Shown here: one piece after another, positions 34,234-42,724 of the stretch
How positions within the stretch are numbered: the first letter of the stretch is position 1
Layout: each line of letters opens with the position of its first letter
Notes under the pieces: model-generated
The model's database searches: none
Told to the model about the DNA's origin: nothing
The model's input: the letters and a program-made list of their open reading frames with translations, nothing else
Program-made: the position numbers and the translations under genes
DNA from: Falsiroseomonas sp051433165
Lineage (GTDB): Bacteria; Pseudomonadota; Alphaproteobacteria; Acetobacterales; Acetobacteraceae
Assembly: GCF_051433165.1 (NCBI RefSeq)
Contig: NZ_JBHMFS010000009.1
Coordinates: 1-64,000 of the forward strand
DNA length: 64,000 nucleotides
Direction of reading: 5' to 3'

Positions 34234-34821
34234 TGGCAGGCTGGCCGCCACCCGATCTCCCGAGCGGTGCTGTTGCATCGCGTGCACCGCCGAGGCTGGC
34301 GAGTGCGGTTGATGCGGGTTGCCAGGGCCGCAGGCGGGCGCCGGGCGAGGCGCGGTTAAGCCCCTGCCCAGCGGGCGGTTCCGCCCCGTGGGCCCGCCCT
34401 AGGCGCGCTGAAGCTGACTATCGACGGCGGGGGGTTGGCACCCTCCGGCCCAGGCGCTGCGTCTGGCTTCTGCATCGGCCTGGCGGCAGCCGGATGGGAA
34501 GGGGCGTAACCCCGGCGCCGAAACCCTACCTCAGCCGGCACACGCCGCGCAGGTCATCAGACCGCGCCGCACTTGGAAGCCCTTGGCCTAGATATCCGCA
34601 GCTTCGTTGGATCGGTTGTCGAGGCAGCGCTCCGCAATTGACGATGACAGCGAATGTCGAGCGTGCCGCTCCGGCATGCCCCGATGGCCAGTTCCGCCTT
34701 TTAGCCCCGCCCCAAGCCGTTCAACGCGGGATATTGGCGGTGCCTATTTGATGGACCTCGGTCGGGCTCGCGGCATCGGCAAGGTCGAAGGCAGTTGGCA
34801 GGGGACACAACCCGCCGGTCC
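34234..34821. other. Intergenic, no supported gene
   Basis: About 590 bp without a domain or good start signal. It forms the left flank of the IS630 insertion at 34823. Confidence 0.45.
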
Positions 34822-35901
34822 CTAGTGGAGTGACTCCAACACTTGCTTCCCGCGGTTGATGGCGGCGAGGACGCGCTCGGGGTCGGTAGTCCAGGTGAAG
34901 GGCTTGGGATGTTTGTTATGCTCGGCGACGTACCGGTTGATGGCGGCCTGGAGGTCGACGAGCGAGCAGAACACGCCACGCTTGAGCCGGCGCCGGGTGA
35001 GCGCCGAGAAGAAGCCCTCCACGGCGTTGAGCCACGAGGCGCTGGTGGGGGTGAAGTGGAAGGTCCAGCGGGGATGGCGGACCAGCCAGGCGCGCACCTT
35101 GGGGTGCTTGTGGGTCGCGTAGTTGTCGACCACGGCGTGAACCGTCTTGCCGGCCGGCACCGCGGCCTCGACTTGGTTGAGGAAGCGGATGAACTCCTGA
35201 TGCCGGTGGCGCTGCATGTTGCGGCCGATCACTGTGCCATCCAGCACGTTCATCGCGGCGAACAGGGTGGTGGTGCCGTGGCGGACGTAGTCGTGGGTCA
35301 TCGTCCCGGCCCGGCCCTTCTTCATCGGCAGGCCGGGTTGCGTGCGGTCCAGCGCCTGGATCTGGTTCTTTTCGTCGATCGACAGCACGACAGCATGGGC
35401 AGGCGGATCGACGTAAAGGCCCACGACATCGCTGAACTTCTCGGCGAACTTCGGGTCGTTGGAGAGCTTGAACGTCTTCATCCGGTGCGGCGTCAGGCCG
35501 TGGGCCTGCCAGATGCGCTGCACGCTGACGGCGCCGATGCCGGCCGCCTTGGCCATCGCGCGGACGCTCCAGTGCGTGGTTTCGCCGGGCGGGTCGGCGA
35601 GCGTCAGGTCGATCACGCGCTGGACGACCTCAGCGGGCAGCGGCGGCTTGCCGGGCTTGCGCGTCTTGTCGCGCAGCAGCCCCTCGACGCCCTCCTGCAT
35701 GAAGCGTTCCTGCCACCGCCAGACCACCGGCTTGGACAGGCCCGAGCGGCGCATGATCTCGGCGGTGCCACAGCCGTCGGCGGTGGCTACGATAACCCGG
35801 GCGCGGGCCGCGTGCTTTTGCCGTGTGTTGCGATCAGCGACAATCGCTTCGAGGCGAATGCGATCTTGCGGCGTGACCAAGACGACGATGCCTGCTCTCA
35901 T
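34822..35901 (-). CDS. IS630-family transposase
   Basis: A 359-residue complete transposase. An N-terminal helix-turn-helix (DGCGTAEIMRRSGLSKPVVW) is followed by the DDE domain: VVLSIDEKNQIQALDRT (first Asp), HAVVDNYATHKH (second Asp) and WLNAVEGFFSALTRR (Glu), all IS630 signatures. No frameshift is needed. The last stop codon base pair falls in the left target TA (see the element). It is likely active or recently so. Confidence 0.95.
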   Translation of the reverse strand: MRAGIVVLVTPQDRIRLEAIVADRNTRQKHAARARVIVATADGCGTAEIMRRSGLSKPVVWRWQERFMQEGVEGLLRDKTRKPGKPPLPAEVVQRVIDLTLADPPGETTHWSVRAMAKAAGIGAVSVQRIWQAHGLTPHRMKTFKLSNDPKFAEKFSDVVGLYVDPPAHAVVLSIDEKNQIQALDRTQPGLPMKKGRAGTMTHDYVRHGTTTLFAAMNVLDGTVIGRNMQRHRHQEFIRFLNQVEAAVPAGKTVHAVVDNYATHKHPKVRAWLVRHPRWTFHFTPTSASWLNAVEGFFSALTRRRLKRGVFCSLVDLQAAINRYVAEHNKHPKPFTWTTDPERVLAAINRGKQVLESLH

Positions 35902-35960
35902 TCCAAGAGCTTGAACCGGCCTACCCGTTCAGGGAATCCTCTGAATGGGGCAGTCCACTA
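34823..35960. mobile_element. Complete IS630-type insertion sequence
   Basis: Inverted ends read CTAGTGGAGTGACTCC at the left and, in reverse complement, CTAGTGGACTGCCCC at the right, with TA at 34823-34824 and 35959-35960 as the expected target duplication of this Tc1/mariner-related family. The single transposase gene fills the element. Length is about 1.14 kb, normal for IS630. Confidence 0.85.
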
Positions 35961-35991
35961 GCTTCAGGCGACACACGCCGCACAGGAGCCA

Positions 35992-36894
35992 CTACGTCTC
36001 CGTGAACACGCACGCCTCAAACGTCGAGGGGCGCGTGATGGCCCCCGCATGCAGCATCGCCGCCCGCAAGCGCTCGAACGCCTCCACCGTGATATCAGGC
36101 GTGGCCGGCCAGATCCCGCCGACTTTGTAGCGGGCAACCACGTTCAGTAGGACGCCTGGCGCGAGGTCGGGCAGGTAGTCACCGACGGTGTCGGCGAGCT
36201 CGGGCGGTGACGCCTGGCGCACCCAGGCGAGCGTCGATGCCATGCCGCGAAGCAGCGCGGCGATGGCATCCTGTTTGGCGGCGATCCGCGGCGCCGTCGC
36301 GTAGAAGGTCGAGTAGGCGGTCGGGCCACGCGACGATGCCGCCTCCCACGCATGGCCATCCCCGCCCTGCACCAGCTCGGTCACGAAGGGTTCCAATAGC
36401 TGGACGGCATCAAGCCTGCCCGCGGCAAGCGCCGCCGCGTTCTCCGCCATGCCTGGGCCGTTCACCAGGCGGATTGCGGTGGGGTCGACCCCGGCCTGCT
36501 TCAGGTCATAGGCGAGCATCCACCACGGCGTCGGCACTTCCGACACCACCCCGAGCGTCAAGCCAGCCAGATCGGCGAGCTTGAAATCCGTTTGCGGCGT
36601 GCGGCCCACGATGAAGAAGGGATCGGCGAGCACGGCCGCGCCGAAGCAACGCAGGGGGCTGGCGGCATCGCGGTCGTGCTCAATCAGCACGCGGATCGGC
36701 CCACCCCAGCCCACGTCAGCTGCACCAGGCATCACCGCTGCCAGCACGCGTTCGCCGCCACCGCGTGCGGAGGTGCCGGGCAGTAGCTCCACATGCAGCC
36801 CCTCCGCCTCGAAGGCCCTGCGCGCCAAGGCGGCGTAAAACGGCACGTAGAAGACCGTGCGAAAGGGTTCCTGAAGCCGCAACGTCATCGCCAT
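35992..36894 (-). CDS. NMT1/THI5-like periplasmic-type binding protein
   Basis: A 300-residue substrate-binding protein of the TauA/SsuA/ThiY type: TVFYVPFYAALARRAFEAEG at the front, ADVGWGGPIRVLIEHD, LGVVSEVPTPWWMLAYDLK and AENAAALAAGRLDAVQLLEP are the family blocks. The start at 36894 gives no signal peptide, and the ABC permease and ATPase are missing, so export and transport are doubtful; it may be an orphan or its start may have been lost. It lies 52 bp after the Bug-type protein on the same strand. Confidence 0.75.
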   Translation of the reverse strand: MAMTLRLQEPFRTVFYVPFYAALARRAFEAEGLHVELLPGTSARGGGERVLAAVMPGAADVGWGGPIRVLIEHDRDAASPLRCFGAAVLADPFFIVGRTPQTDFKLADLAGLTLGVVSEVPTPWWMLAYDLKQAGVDPTAIRLVNGPGMAENAAALAAGRLDAVQLLEPFVTELVQGGDGHAWEAASSRGPTAYSTFYATAPRIAAKQDAIAALLRGMASTLAWVRQASPPELADTVGDYLPDLAPGVLLNVVARYKVGGIWPATPDITVEAFERLRAAMLHAGAITRPSTFEACVFTET

Positions 36895-36946
36895 GCGCAA
36901 TCCCTCGGTGATGAAGCCGACATCGTCGGGCGCCCGTGCCGTGGCG

Positions 36947-37960
36947 TCAGTCGGTGCGGATGCCGGCTTCGCGCACAACGCGCGTCCACCGGGCGATCTC
37001 CACGGGGATGAGCTCGGCAAAAGCTGCCGGGCCGGTGTCGAGCGGATCGAGGCCGTTGTTGCTCAGCTGCCTCTGCACCGTCGGCGTTTTGAGCGCAGCG
37101 GCGATATCCGCGTGCAGCTTGGCCAGTATCGGCGCCGGCAACCCAGCCGGGCCCATGACGCCGAACCACGAGATCGTCTCGTAGCCGGGGTAGCCCTGCT
37201 CAGCGCCCGTGGGCACATCCGGCAACTGGCGCCAGCGGCTCAACCCTGTGGTGGCCAAAGGCCGGACGCCGTCCGACTGCACTGCCGGCAGTGCCGTCGC
37301 GATGTTGAGGAAGGCAGCCTTGATCTGGCCACCCATGACCGCGGCCTGGAGGGGTGCGGCGCCCTGGAAGTGAATGTGGTTGAACTGCACCCCCGCCATG
37401 CTGCCAAGCAGCGCCGAGGCCAGGTGCCCACCGGTGCCGAAGCCGGCGGTGCCGACGGAAACGCCACCCGGGTCTGCCTTGGCGATGGCAATCAACTCTG
37501 CCAGCGAACGTGCGGGCACGGAGGGGTGCACTGCCAGGAGGTAGGGCAGGTAGGCGACCTGCATGATCGGCGTGAAGTCCTTCACCGGGTCATAGGGCAG
37601 GGTTGGCATGAAGGGCGGGTTCATGACGTGGGACACCGCGACCAGCAGCAGCGTATGCCCATCCGGCGCCGCCCGCGCCACCGCGTTCGCGCCAATGGTG
37701 CCACCGCCACCCGGCCTGTTCTCGACCACCACAGACTGGCCCCAGGGGCCCTGAAGCGCCTCGCCGAGCGTGCGCCCCAGGATGTCGACCGGGCCGCCCG
37801 GCGTGAAGGGCACGATGATGCGGACCGTGCGGCTGGGGAAGGCCTGTGCTGCTGCTGGTGCCGCTCCAAGGGCAGAGATCAGGGCACCGGCGCCGGCGAT
37901 GGCACCGCGGCGTGTCACGGGGTTTGTCTGCGCTGGCAGGAAGCCTGTGATCATGGGCAT
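36947..37960 (-). CDS. Bug-family (TctC-like) tripartite transporter binding protein
   Basis: A 337-residue protein of the Bug/TctC family. A Tat-like signal (TRRGAIAGAGALISALG) leads to FPSRTVRIIVPFTPGGPVD, then VVVENRPGGGGTIGANAVAR and GYETISWFGVMGPAGLPAPI, the standard blocks. It would bind a small carboxylate in the periplasm. TctA/B membrane partners are absent, as is common for this expanded family. Downstream is the NMT1-like gene. Confidence 0.88.
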   Translation of the reverse strand: MPMITGFLPAQTNPVTRRGAIAGAGALISALGAAPAAAQAFPSRTVRIIVPFTPGGPVDILGRTLGEALQGPWGQSVVVENRPGGGGTIGANAVARAAPDGHTLLLVAVSHVMNPPFMPTLPYDPVKDFTPIMQVAYLPYLLAVHPSVPARSLAELIAIAKADPGGVSVGTAGFGTGGHLASALLGSMAGVQFNHIHFQGAAPLQAAVMGGQIKAAFLNIATALPAVQSDGVRPLATTGLSRWRQLPDVPTGAEQGYPGYETISWFGVMGPAGLPAPILAKLHADIAAALKTPTVQRQLSNNGLDPLDTGPAAFAELIPVEIARWTRVVREAGIRTD

Positions 37961-38508
37961 GTTGGGCTTCTCCGTTGCGGCGCTGAGCAGCATCGGCATT
38001 CGGCGCCGAGCTGTCGCGTCCGATGCTTGCATCCCGCCCGCGATGCGGAGCGCGTGTCAAGTCGCCAGCCTGGCAAGTGACCATTGCCCGATTTGATCCG
38101 CACGGCACGGCGGCAAATGTTGGAGCATCTCCGGCAGGCACGCGGGGCAGCGAATCCATCGGCGAGGCACGGCCAGCAAGCCCGCGATCTGCGTCTTGCA
38201 TATCAGCAAACCGGCGACAGCTTCACCCGATCATCAACAAGGGAGAAGCACGAGCACTACCAGCGGCATGGCGTCGATCCACTACCAGCAACACCACACT
38301 CACCACCACAATCATGTCCATCAAGCTGGGGCGTCACATGCCGTGAAATCCAGCACTTCGATTGCCCAACGTGGTGCAGCCCGGCCACCCCGATGCATCT
38401 GCACCACCACGGCCTACAGCACGTGTAGGGGCGGGGCATACAGCCCTGTATGGGGGTGTCACCACGCTGACGACTTGAACCCCGTGTTATCCGCCTCAAC
38501 GGCCGTCT
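37961..38508. other. Intergenic, no supported gene
   Basis: About 550 bp. One frame near 38268 would give a His-rich peptide (HHTHHHNH), but it has no good ribosome-binding site and no domain, so I do not call it. Confidence 0.4.
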
Positions 38509-39213
38509 TCATCGTCGCCGAACCACGCTCCAGGCGCAGCTACCCGATGTAATCCGGCTCTTCCTCCGTGCCCGCGCATTGGCGCAGAACACATCGTCGG
38601 GTGCGAGTCCGGGGTGATCCTCCGTGCCCGCGCATTGGCGCAGCACACATCGTCGGGCTGCACCTACATTACTGTCCCGCCGAACCTCGCTGGTCACGCG
38701 TCGAAACGGCCGCTTAACGGCTCTACGAGGTGGGTTCCCGTTGGTCGAAGTCGGCTTCTCCGCACGCACCTCCGGCACGTAGAGGATCATGCGATCCAGC
38801 GCCTCGGGGCCATAGGCCTTCTTGATCTGATACCCTGCCCATCGTGCTATCGATTTCGGCTTCGAGACGTCAAGTTGCCCGCAGCGGGGATGGCAACTCC
38901 GCCAAAGTTCTTCCGCCGCATTGGTCGACAGGAATTCGACAAAGCGTGTCGGCGCGTAGATCGAGGCGTGCACATGCGGGTTGGTGTCCGCGTTCTCGAA
39001 CATGCCGACGGCGATTGGCCGGTCGGCAGGCGGCTTTCGATACCACCGGCCACCGTCGATCTCGCGCTGCATGAGGTTCATGAAGAGCTTTATGGTGGCT
39101 TGCAGCGTGTAGAAGTCGAGGGCGCGCTTCAGGTTGAAGGTGACGGCGAGGTCTGGCTTACGATCTGCGATGAACTGATGCAGCGCATCGTGGTGGAGGC
39201 GTCGGTCAAACAT
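38509..39213 (-). CDS. HUH-motif protein, copy B (motifs intact, extended tail)
   Basis: A 234-residue relative of copy A. DLAVTFNLKRALDF, TNPHVHASIYAPTRFVEF (HVH) and RWAGYQIKKAYGPEAL (Y-x-x-K, the best nucleophile motif of the set) are all present. Beyond residue ~165 the tail is unrelated and runs through two 40-bp direct repeats, so it is probably a read-through extension rather than native. GGAG precedes the ATG at 39213; the leader hairpin of copy A is absent. Confidence 0.6.
   Translation of the reverse strand: MFDRRLHHDALHQFIADRKPDLAVTFNLKRALDFYTLQATIKLFMNLMQREIDGGRWYRKPPADRPIAVGMFENADTNPHVHASIYAPTRFVEFLSTNAAEELWRSCHPRCGQLDVSKPKSIARWAGYQIKKAYGPEALDRMILYVPEVRAEKPTSTNGNPPRRAVKRPFRRVTSEVRRDSNVGAARRCVLRQCAGTEDHPGLAPDDVFCANARARRKSRITSGSCAWSVVRRR
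38562..38601. repeat. 40-bp direct repeat, unit 1
   Basis: Repeated at 38618-38657 with one mismatch (A/C) and a period of 56 bp. The unit contains CCCGCGCATTGGCGCAG; CGCATTGGCGCAG-like words also occur near 29066. It lies in the extended tail of HUH copy B. Confidence 0.7.
38618..38657. repeat. 40-bp direct repeat, unit 2
   Basis: Second unit of the pair described at 38562, with one mismatch. Only two units exist, so it is not a CRISPR array. Confidence 0.7.
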
Positions 39214-39266
39214 TGGGGGGCTCCGCACTCTGGGGGTGGCGCGCATCGTGCGTCGCCTACATCGCT

Positions 39267-39821
39267 TTACCGGAGTGCACGGCCGGCGGGCACCGCGCCG
39301 CGAGCGCGGAATGACACAAGTTTCGGCGCCAGCTCCGGTCGCTGGTCGGTTTTCGGCGCCGGCTCCCGCAGAAGGACCTCCGGAAGGTAGACGACCATGC
39401 TATTCTGGCCATCGACACCCGACGCTTTGCGAAGTTGAAACGCAGTAAAGCGCCTCGCGTCCTTGAACGCACCGGCATCCAACTGGCCGCACCGCGGATG
39501 GCAGCTTTTCCAGAAGACCCGCGCCGCCGGGCTCATCAGGAAATCCACATACCGCTGCGGCGCATAGAACGACACGAGCATATGCGGGTTGGGGATCGGG
39601 ATTTGGACCAAGCCGATTGCCGCTGGTCGGTCGCCCTCCGGCATGCTCGACCACTGGCGACCGTCCACCTCCCGCTGCATGAGGTTCATGAACAGCTCGA
39701 AGGAAGATTGCAGGCTGGAGAAATCCATCCCCCGCTTCAGCTTGAAGGTGACGGCGAGATCGGGATTGCTCTCCGAGATCATGCTGTGGAGCGCTTCGAA
39801 GTGGGCATGGTGGTCATACAT
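39267..39821 (-). CDS. HUH-family protein, copy C (catalytic motifs lost)
   Basis: A 184-residue protein nearly identical to copy A along its length, but NPHVHASFYAP has become NPHMLVSFYAP, and the tyrosine segment RWTAYYFRQ has become RFTAFQLRK. Both the HUH pair and the tyrosine nucleophile are gone, while the surrounding residues and the reading frame are kept. That pattern suggests selection for a non-catalytic role, such as binding the leader or pairing with copies A or B. It carries the same leader hairpin. Confidence 0.65.
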   Translation of the reverse strand: MYDHHAHFEALHSMISESNPDLAVTFKLKRGMDFSSLQSSFELFMNLMQREVDGRQWSSMPEGDRPAAIGLVQIPIPNPHMLVSFYAPQRYVDFLMSPAARVFWKSCHPRCGQLDAGAFKDARRFTAFQLRKASGVDGQNSMVVYLPEVLLREPAPKTDQRPELAPKLVSFRARGAVPAGRALR

Positions 39822-39830
39822 GTCGATGCT

Positions 39831-39850
39831 CCGATGGTGGTGGCCATCGG
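39831..39850 (-). promoter_or_regulatory. Conserved leader hairpin, copy C
   Basis: Identical to the copy at 29659 in stem and loop (CCGATGG, TGGTGG, CCATCGG), ten bases above the start codon of copy C and over its GGAG site. The next ~60 bp upstream are also nearly the same as at the other copies. Confidence 0.6.
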
Positions 39851-39990
39851 CATTAGCTTCACCCGGTGCGCGCGATGTGCGGATGTTCAGGCGGCAGGCA
39901 CCCGCAGCCGGCCATCCCGGCGCCGTGCCGCCAACGCCTCATCCTGGTCGAAGCGCACCACCACCGCATTGTTGCACCAGAGGAGGGCCG

Positions 39991-40230
39991 ATGCTCAGTA
40001 TCCGAAGATTGCACACGATCCGGGAGGAGGTGCGCTCCGAACTCGGGACGGAGGCTGAGCGGCCGGTGATCCGCGCCGTAGGCTTGGCCGTGAACCAGAA
40101 CCCGTTTTCCATCCGCGCCTTGGCAGGCCGATGCGCGCCGCCCTCGGGGGAGGGGCAGCCGTCATTCCATCCAACGTGAAGGTCGCGGCCGCCGGCACGC
40201 CGCTGGACCTGCCGCTGGGGCAAAAGTCTC
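39991..40230 (+). pseudogene. Amino-acid-synthesis (DUF1185) gene remnant
   Basis: GAGGAGGG precedes ATG 39991, which opens IRRLHTIREEVRSELG then ERPVIRAVGLAVNQNPFS, the N-terminus of DUF1185 proteins. From ~40131 in a different frame AALGGGAAVIPSNVKVAAAG then TPLDLPLGQK matches their C-terminal part. The ~100 residues between are deleted and the frame is shifted, so the gene is dead. The ribosome-binding site and start survive and would yield a 62-residue peptide. Confidence 0.6.
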
Positions 40231-40398
40231 AACGGCGGAGCCTTGGCAGCATGGCGCGCTCCATTCCGGTGGCGGCGGTCCAGAGGGCCGCACAGCGGCA
40301 TCTGCGTGTCGGGGCCATCCACCTGGAGCGACGGTTCGGCTATAGCGTCGCGCAGCAGTCTCGCGAGCTTGGCCTGCTGATCGTCAGCTTCTTCAGAA

Positions 40399-40878
40399 TT
40401 AGCTCGGGATGGACGGATAGCGTGAGAGGCGTTCTTTTGCGGCTTTTTTCGTCTTCTCATCAAACAGATCGGAGTGTCGCAGACATATCGCCTCAGATGT
40501 GAAAGCGAGGTTGCCAGCTAGAACAGACCGCTGAAAGAAGCGGGTCCCTTTGTCACCTTGGCCGATGATCGTGCGCCGCAGCGCCTCGACGGGACCGTGC
40601 TTTCGTATCATGGCAGGCATCTGCTGGGGATTCTGGCTGTCTGGTTTGAACTTGACGCCCTGAACCCGACAAGCGAGTTCCATGCTGGCCCAAACGTCCT
40701 GCTCAAGCGATGCGTCTGAATTACGCAGTTCCGCTACACGGCGTAGGTAGGCTGACCGTAGCGCTTCAACGTCACGTGGGAACCGCTCGCTGTTCAGACG
40801 CAAAACGTTGTTGGCAGTTTGCTCGTCCCGTGCCCGAGCCATTGCCTGAAGAGCAACGTCAACATCGAAGCTCGTCAC
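40399..40878 (-). CDS. Hypothetical protein
   Basis: A 159-residue soluble, mainly helical protein with no domain I recognise (ARDEQTANNVLRLNSERFP, ELRNSDASLEQDVWASMELA). GTG 40878 has GGGGAGAGG just upstream and is preferred over the ATG at 40941. Composition is a little lower in G+C than the flanks. No operon partner. Confidence 0.55.
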   Translation of the reverse strand: MTSFDVDVALQAMARARDEQTANNVLRLNSERFPRDVEALRSAYLRRVAELRNSDASLEQDVWASMELACRVQGVKFKPDSQNPQQMPAMIRKHGPVEALRRTIIGQGDKGTRFFQRSVLAGNLAFTSEAICLRHSDLFDEKTKKAAKERLSRYPSIPS

Positions 40879-41110
40879 GACCTCTCCCCGTTTCGCAGCT
40901 GTTCCGCACCCCAATGTATCCCGAGAGGCACGGTGCAACAATCCTCTGGGTTGCAGGACATCGATAGTGGCGCAGGCCTATCGCCCGCGGCGGCACCATA
41001 ATCCTGGCCGTGAACTCCCTGTTCCTTAACTGAGCGCTCTACGACTTGCGCGTCCGGCGCCTGGCGGTTCACCTTGGGACCGCCTCATTCGGTGACGAGG
41101 ATCATCGACC
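40879..41110. other. Divergent intergenic region
   Basis: It separates two divergent genes (40878 minus, 41111 plus) and should hold both promoters. No clear operator is visible. Confidence 0.35.
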
Positions 41111-42508
41111 GTGTCTGCACCCCATAACCTCGAAGGTCTGATGGCCTGGTCCCGCCGGGAGCATTGGCGCGAGCCCTTCGGCACCCTGCTGGACCGCCAC
41201 ATCGGTAAGGCCTGCGCCGGCGCCAGTATCGCACCTGCCGGCATCGGCGACGCGCTTGGCGACCATGCCATGTCCACGGTCTTTGGCGCCGTGTTCGAGG
41301 ACCTGCTGGGCCTCGACCTGCCTGATAGGCGCAACCTGGCTGACGAGTATCTCCGTCGTCGCGGTTGGAAGGAGAGCGTCGCCACCCGCAACTACATCGC
41401 CGCGCTCCGCCGCACGCCGATGAGCCTGTTCGAGGTGAGCGGCATCGTGCCGGGTGAGAGCATGATGTTGCGCGACCTGGTGCGCGGCGGCGATCCGGTG
41501 CGGGTGATGGAGAAGTCCGGTTCGCGCGGCGCGCGGCAATGGGACCGGCTGGCCACGCGGGTGATCCAGCTTGGTGACCGCGCGATCATCAGCGGCGCGC
41601 TGATGGTTTTCGACATGGATACCAGTGACTCACTGCTGAAGGCGATCCGGCGCACCCTGGCGAATGCGCCGGCCGAGGCCGCGAAGCTTGCGTGCGAGCT
41701 CGGTGTCGAGGTGGATGAAGCGGCGCTGGGCGGTGCGGCTGACCTTAACCTGGTGCTGGCCGGCGCCGGCTTCTTGTTCACCAGTTTCTGGCTGGATGCC
41801 GCGTTGAAGGCTGCCCTTCGCCCTTCACGCTCGGAGGTGGTCAACAGTGCCGGCGAGCCCCTTGAGTTCGTCACGGTTCATTTCCCGCTGGCCGCTGGTG
41901 TCCGCCTTGATGCCGTGCGCGCGGCTCTGTCGGCAGTCCCGGGGCTGCGACAGGAGAAGGCCGGCTTCTGGAATTGGGTAGAGGAGAAGGCGGCGGTCAA
42001 GTCTCGGCCGAAGCCCGGCCCGCACAGCTTCATCAGCACGATGGAGGACGGCGCGGTGGTGCTGGGCAATCTCGAATTGAAGGCGCGGCGCCTGTCCCTG
42101 ACCGCCAACTCCGAGGCGAGGGCGGCACGTGGCCAGGCTCTGTTGGCGGGTGCGCTGGGCGACCTGGTGCGTGCGCCGCTGCTCGAGCGTGTTGACCTCG
42201 ACCATATGCTCGCCGAGGGCAAGGGCTCGCCTCGGCAAGGCTCCGGCCTACCGCCCGAGATCGAACGCGAGGTGTTCAGCAAGGCGCTGGATGATCATTA
42301 TCGACGGGTGCTCGACGAGCCCATCCCGGCCTTGGGCAATCGCACCCCGCGTGCCGCGGTGAAGACCGCGAAGGGCCGCGACAAGGTGGTGGCCTGGTTG
42401 AAGCTGCTGGAGAACGGCGGGGCGCGGCAGGACGCCAGTGATCCGATGGGGGCCTACGACTTCGGCTGGATGTGGCGTGAGCTGGGGCTGGATGAGTTCA
42501 GGCGATGA
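41111..42508 (+). CDS. Conserved hypothetical protein
   Basis: A 465-residue soluble protein with no signal peptide. The front (GLMAWSRREHWREPFGTLLD) and the tail (KGRDKVVAWLKLLENGG, then GAYDFGWMWRELGLDEF) look like conserved blocks; the tail recalls proteins that end in a SEC-C-linked module, but no cysteines are present. GTG start with GAGGATC upstream. Function unknown. A stem-loop follows the stop. Confidence 0.6.
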   Translation: MSAPHNLEGLMAWSRREHWREPFGTLLDRHIGKACAGASIAPAGIGDALGDHAMSTVFGAVFEDLLGLDLPDRRNLADEYLRRRGWKESVATRNYIAALRRTPMSLFEVSGIVPGESMMLRDLVRGGDPVRVMEKSGSRGARQWDRLATRVIQLGDRAIISGALMVFDMDTSDSLLKAIRRTLANAPAEAAKLACELGVEVDEAALGGAADLNLVLAGAGFLFTSFWLDAALKAALRPSRSEVVNSAGEPLEFVTVHFPLAAGVRLDAVRAALSAVPGLRQEKAGFWNWVEEKAAVKSRPKPGPHSFISTMEDGAVVLGNLELKARRLSLTANSEARAARGQALLAGALGDLVRAPLLERVDLDHMLAEGKGSPRQGSGLPPEIEREVFSKALDDHYRRVLDEPIPALGNRTPRAAVKTAKGRDKVVAWLKLLENGGARQDASDPMGAYDFGWMWRELGLDEFRR

Positions 42509-42510
42509 CG

Positions 42511-42536
42511 CCCTGTATTGGAAGAGCGATACAGGG
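42511..42536 (+). terminator. Hairpin after 41111-42508
   Basis: CCCTGTAT and ATACAGGG form an 8-bp perfect stem with a 10-base loop, two bases after the stop. No T run follows. Confidence 0.55.
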
Positions 42537-42724
42537 AGCCGATGCTTCCTTCAATTCAGGGCAGCTAAAGAGCCGCGCGCCACCATCCTGCGCGCCGGGG
42601 CCACAACGGCCGCTGGCGGACGGCTGCGAAACCGCTGCGGCCTGGGGCACGTCCGGTAGGGACATCCGCGCACCTGGCGGGATCACGAAATACCCGACGG
42701 CATCTTGCCCGATGCGGCTTTGTA

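Noticed and set aside
38268..38552. His-rich small protein as a metal-binding gene
   Set aside because: No ribosome-binding site, no domain and poor codon pattern after the His stretch.
38562..38657. CRISPR array
   Set aside because: Only two units with a 16-bp gap, no third repeat and no cas gene.
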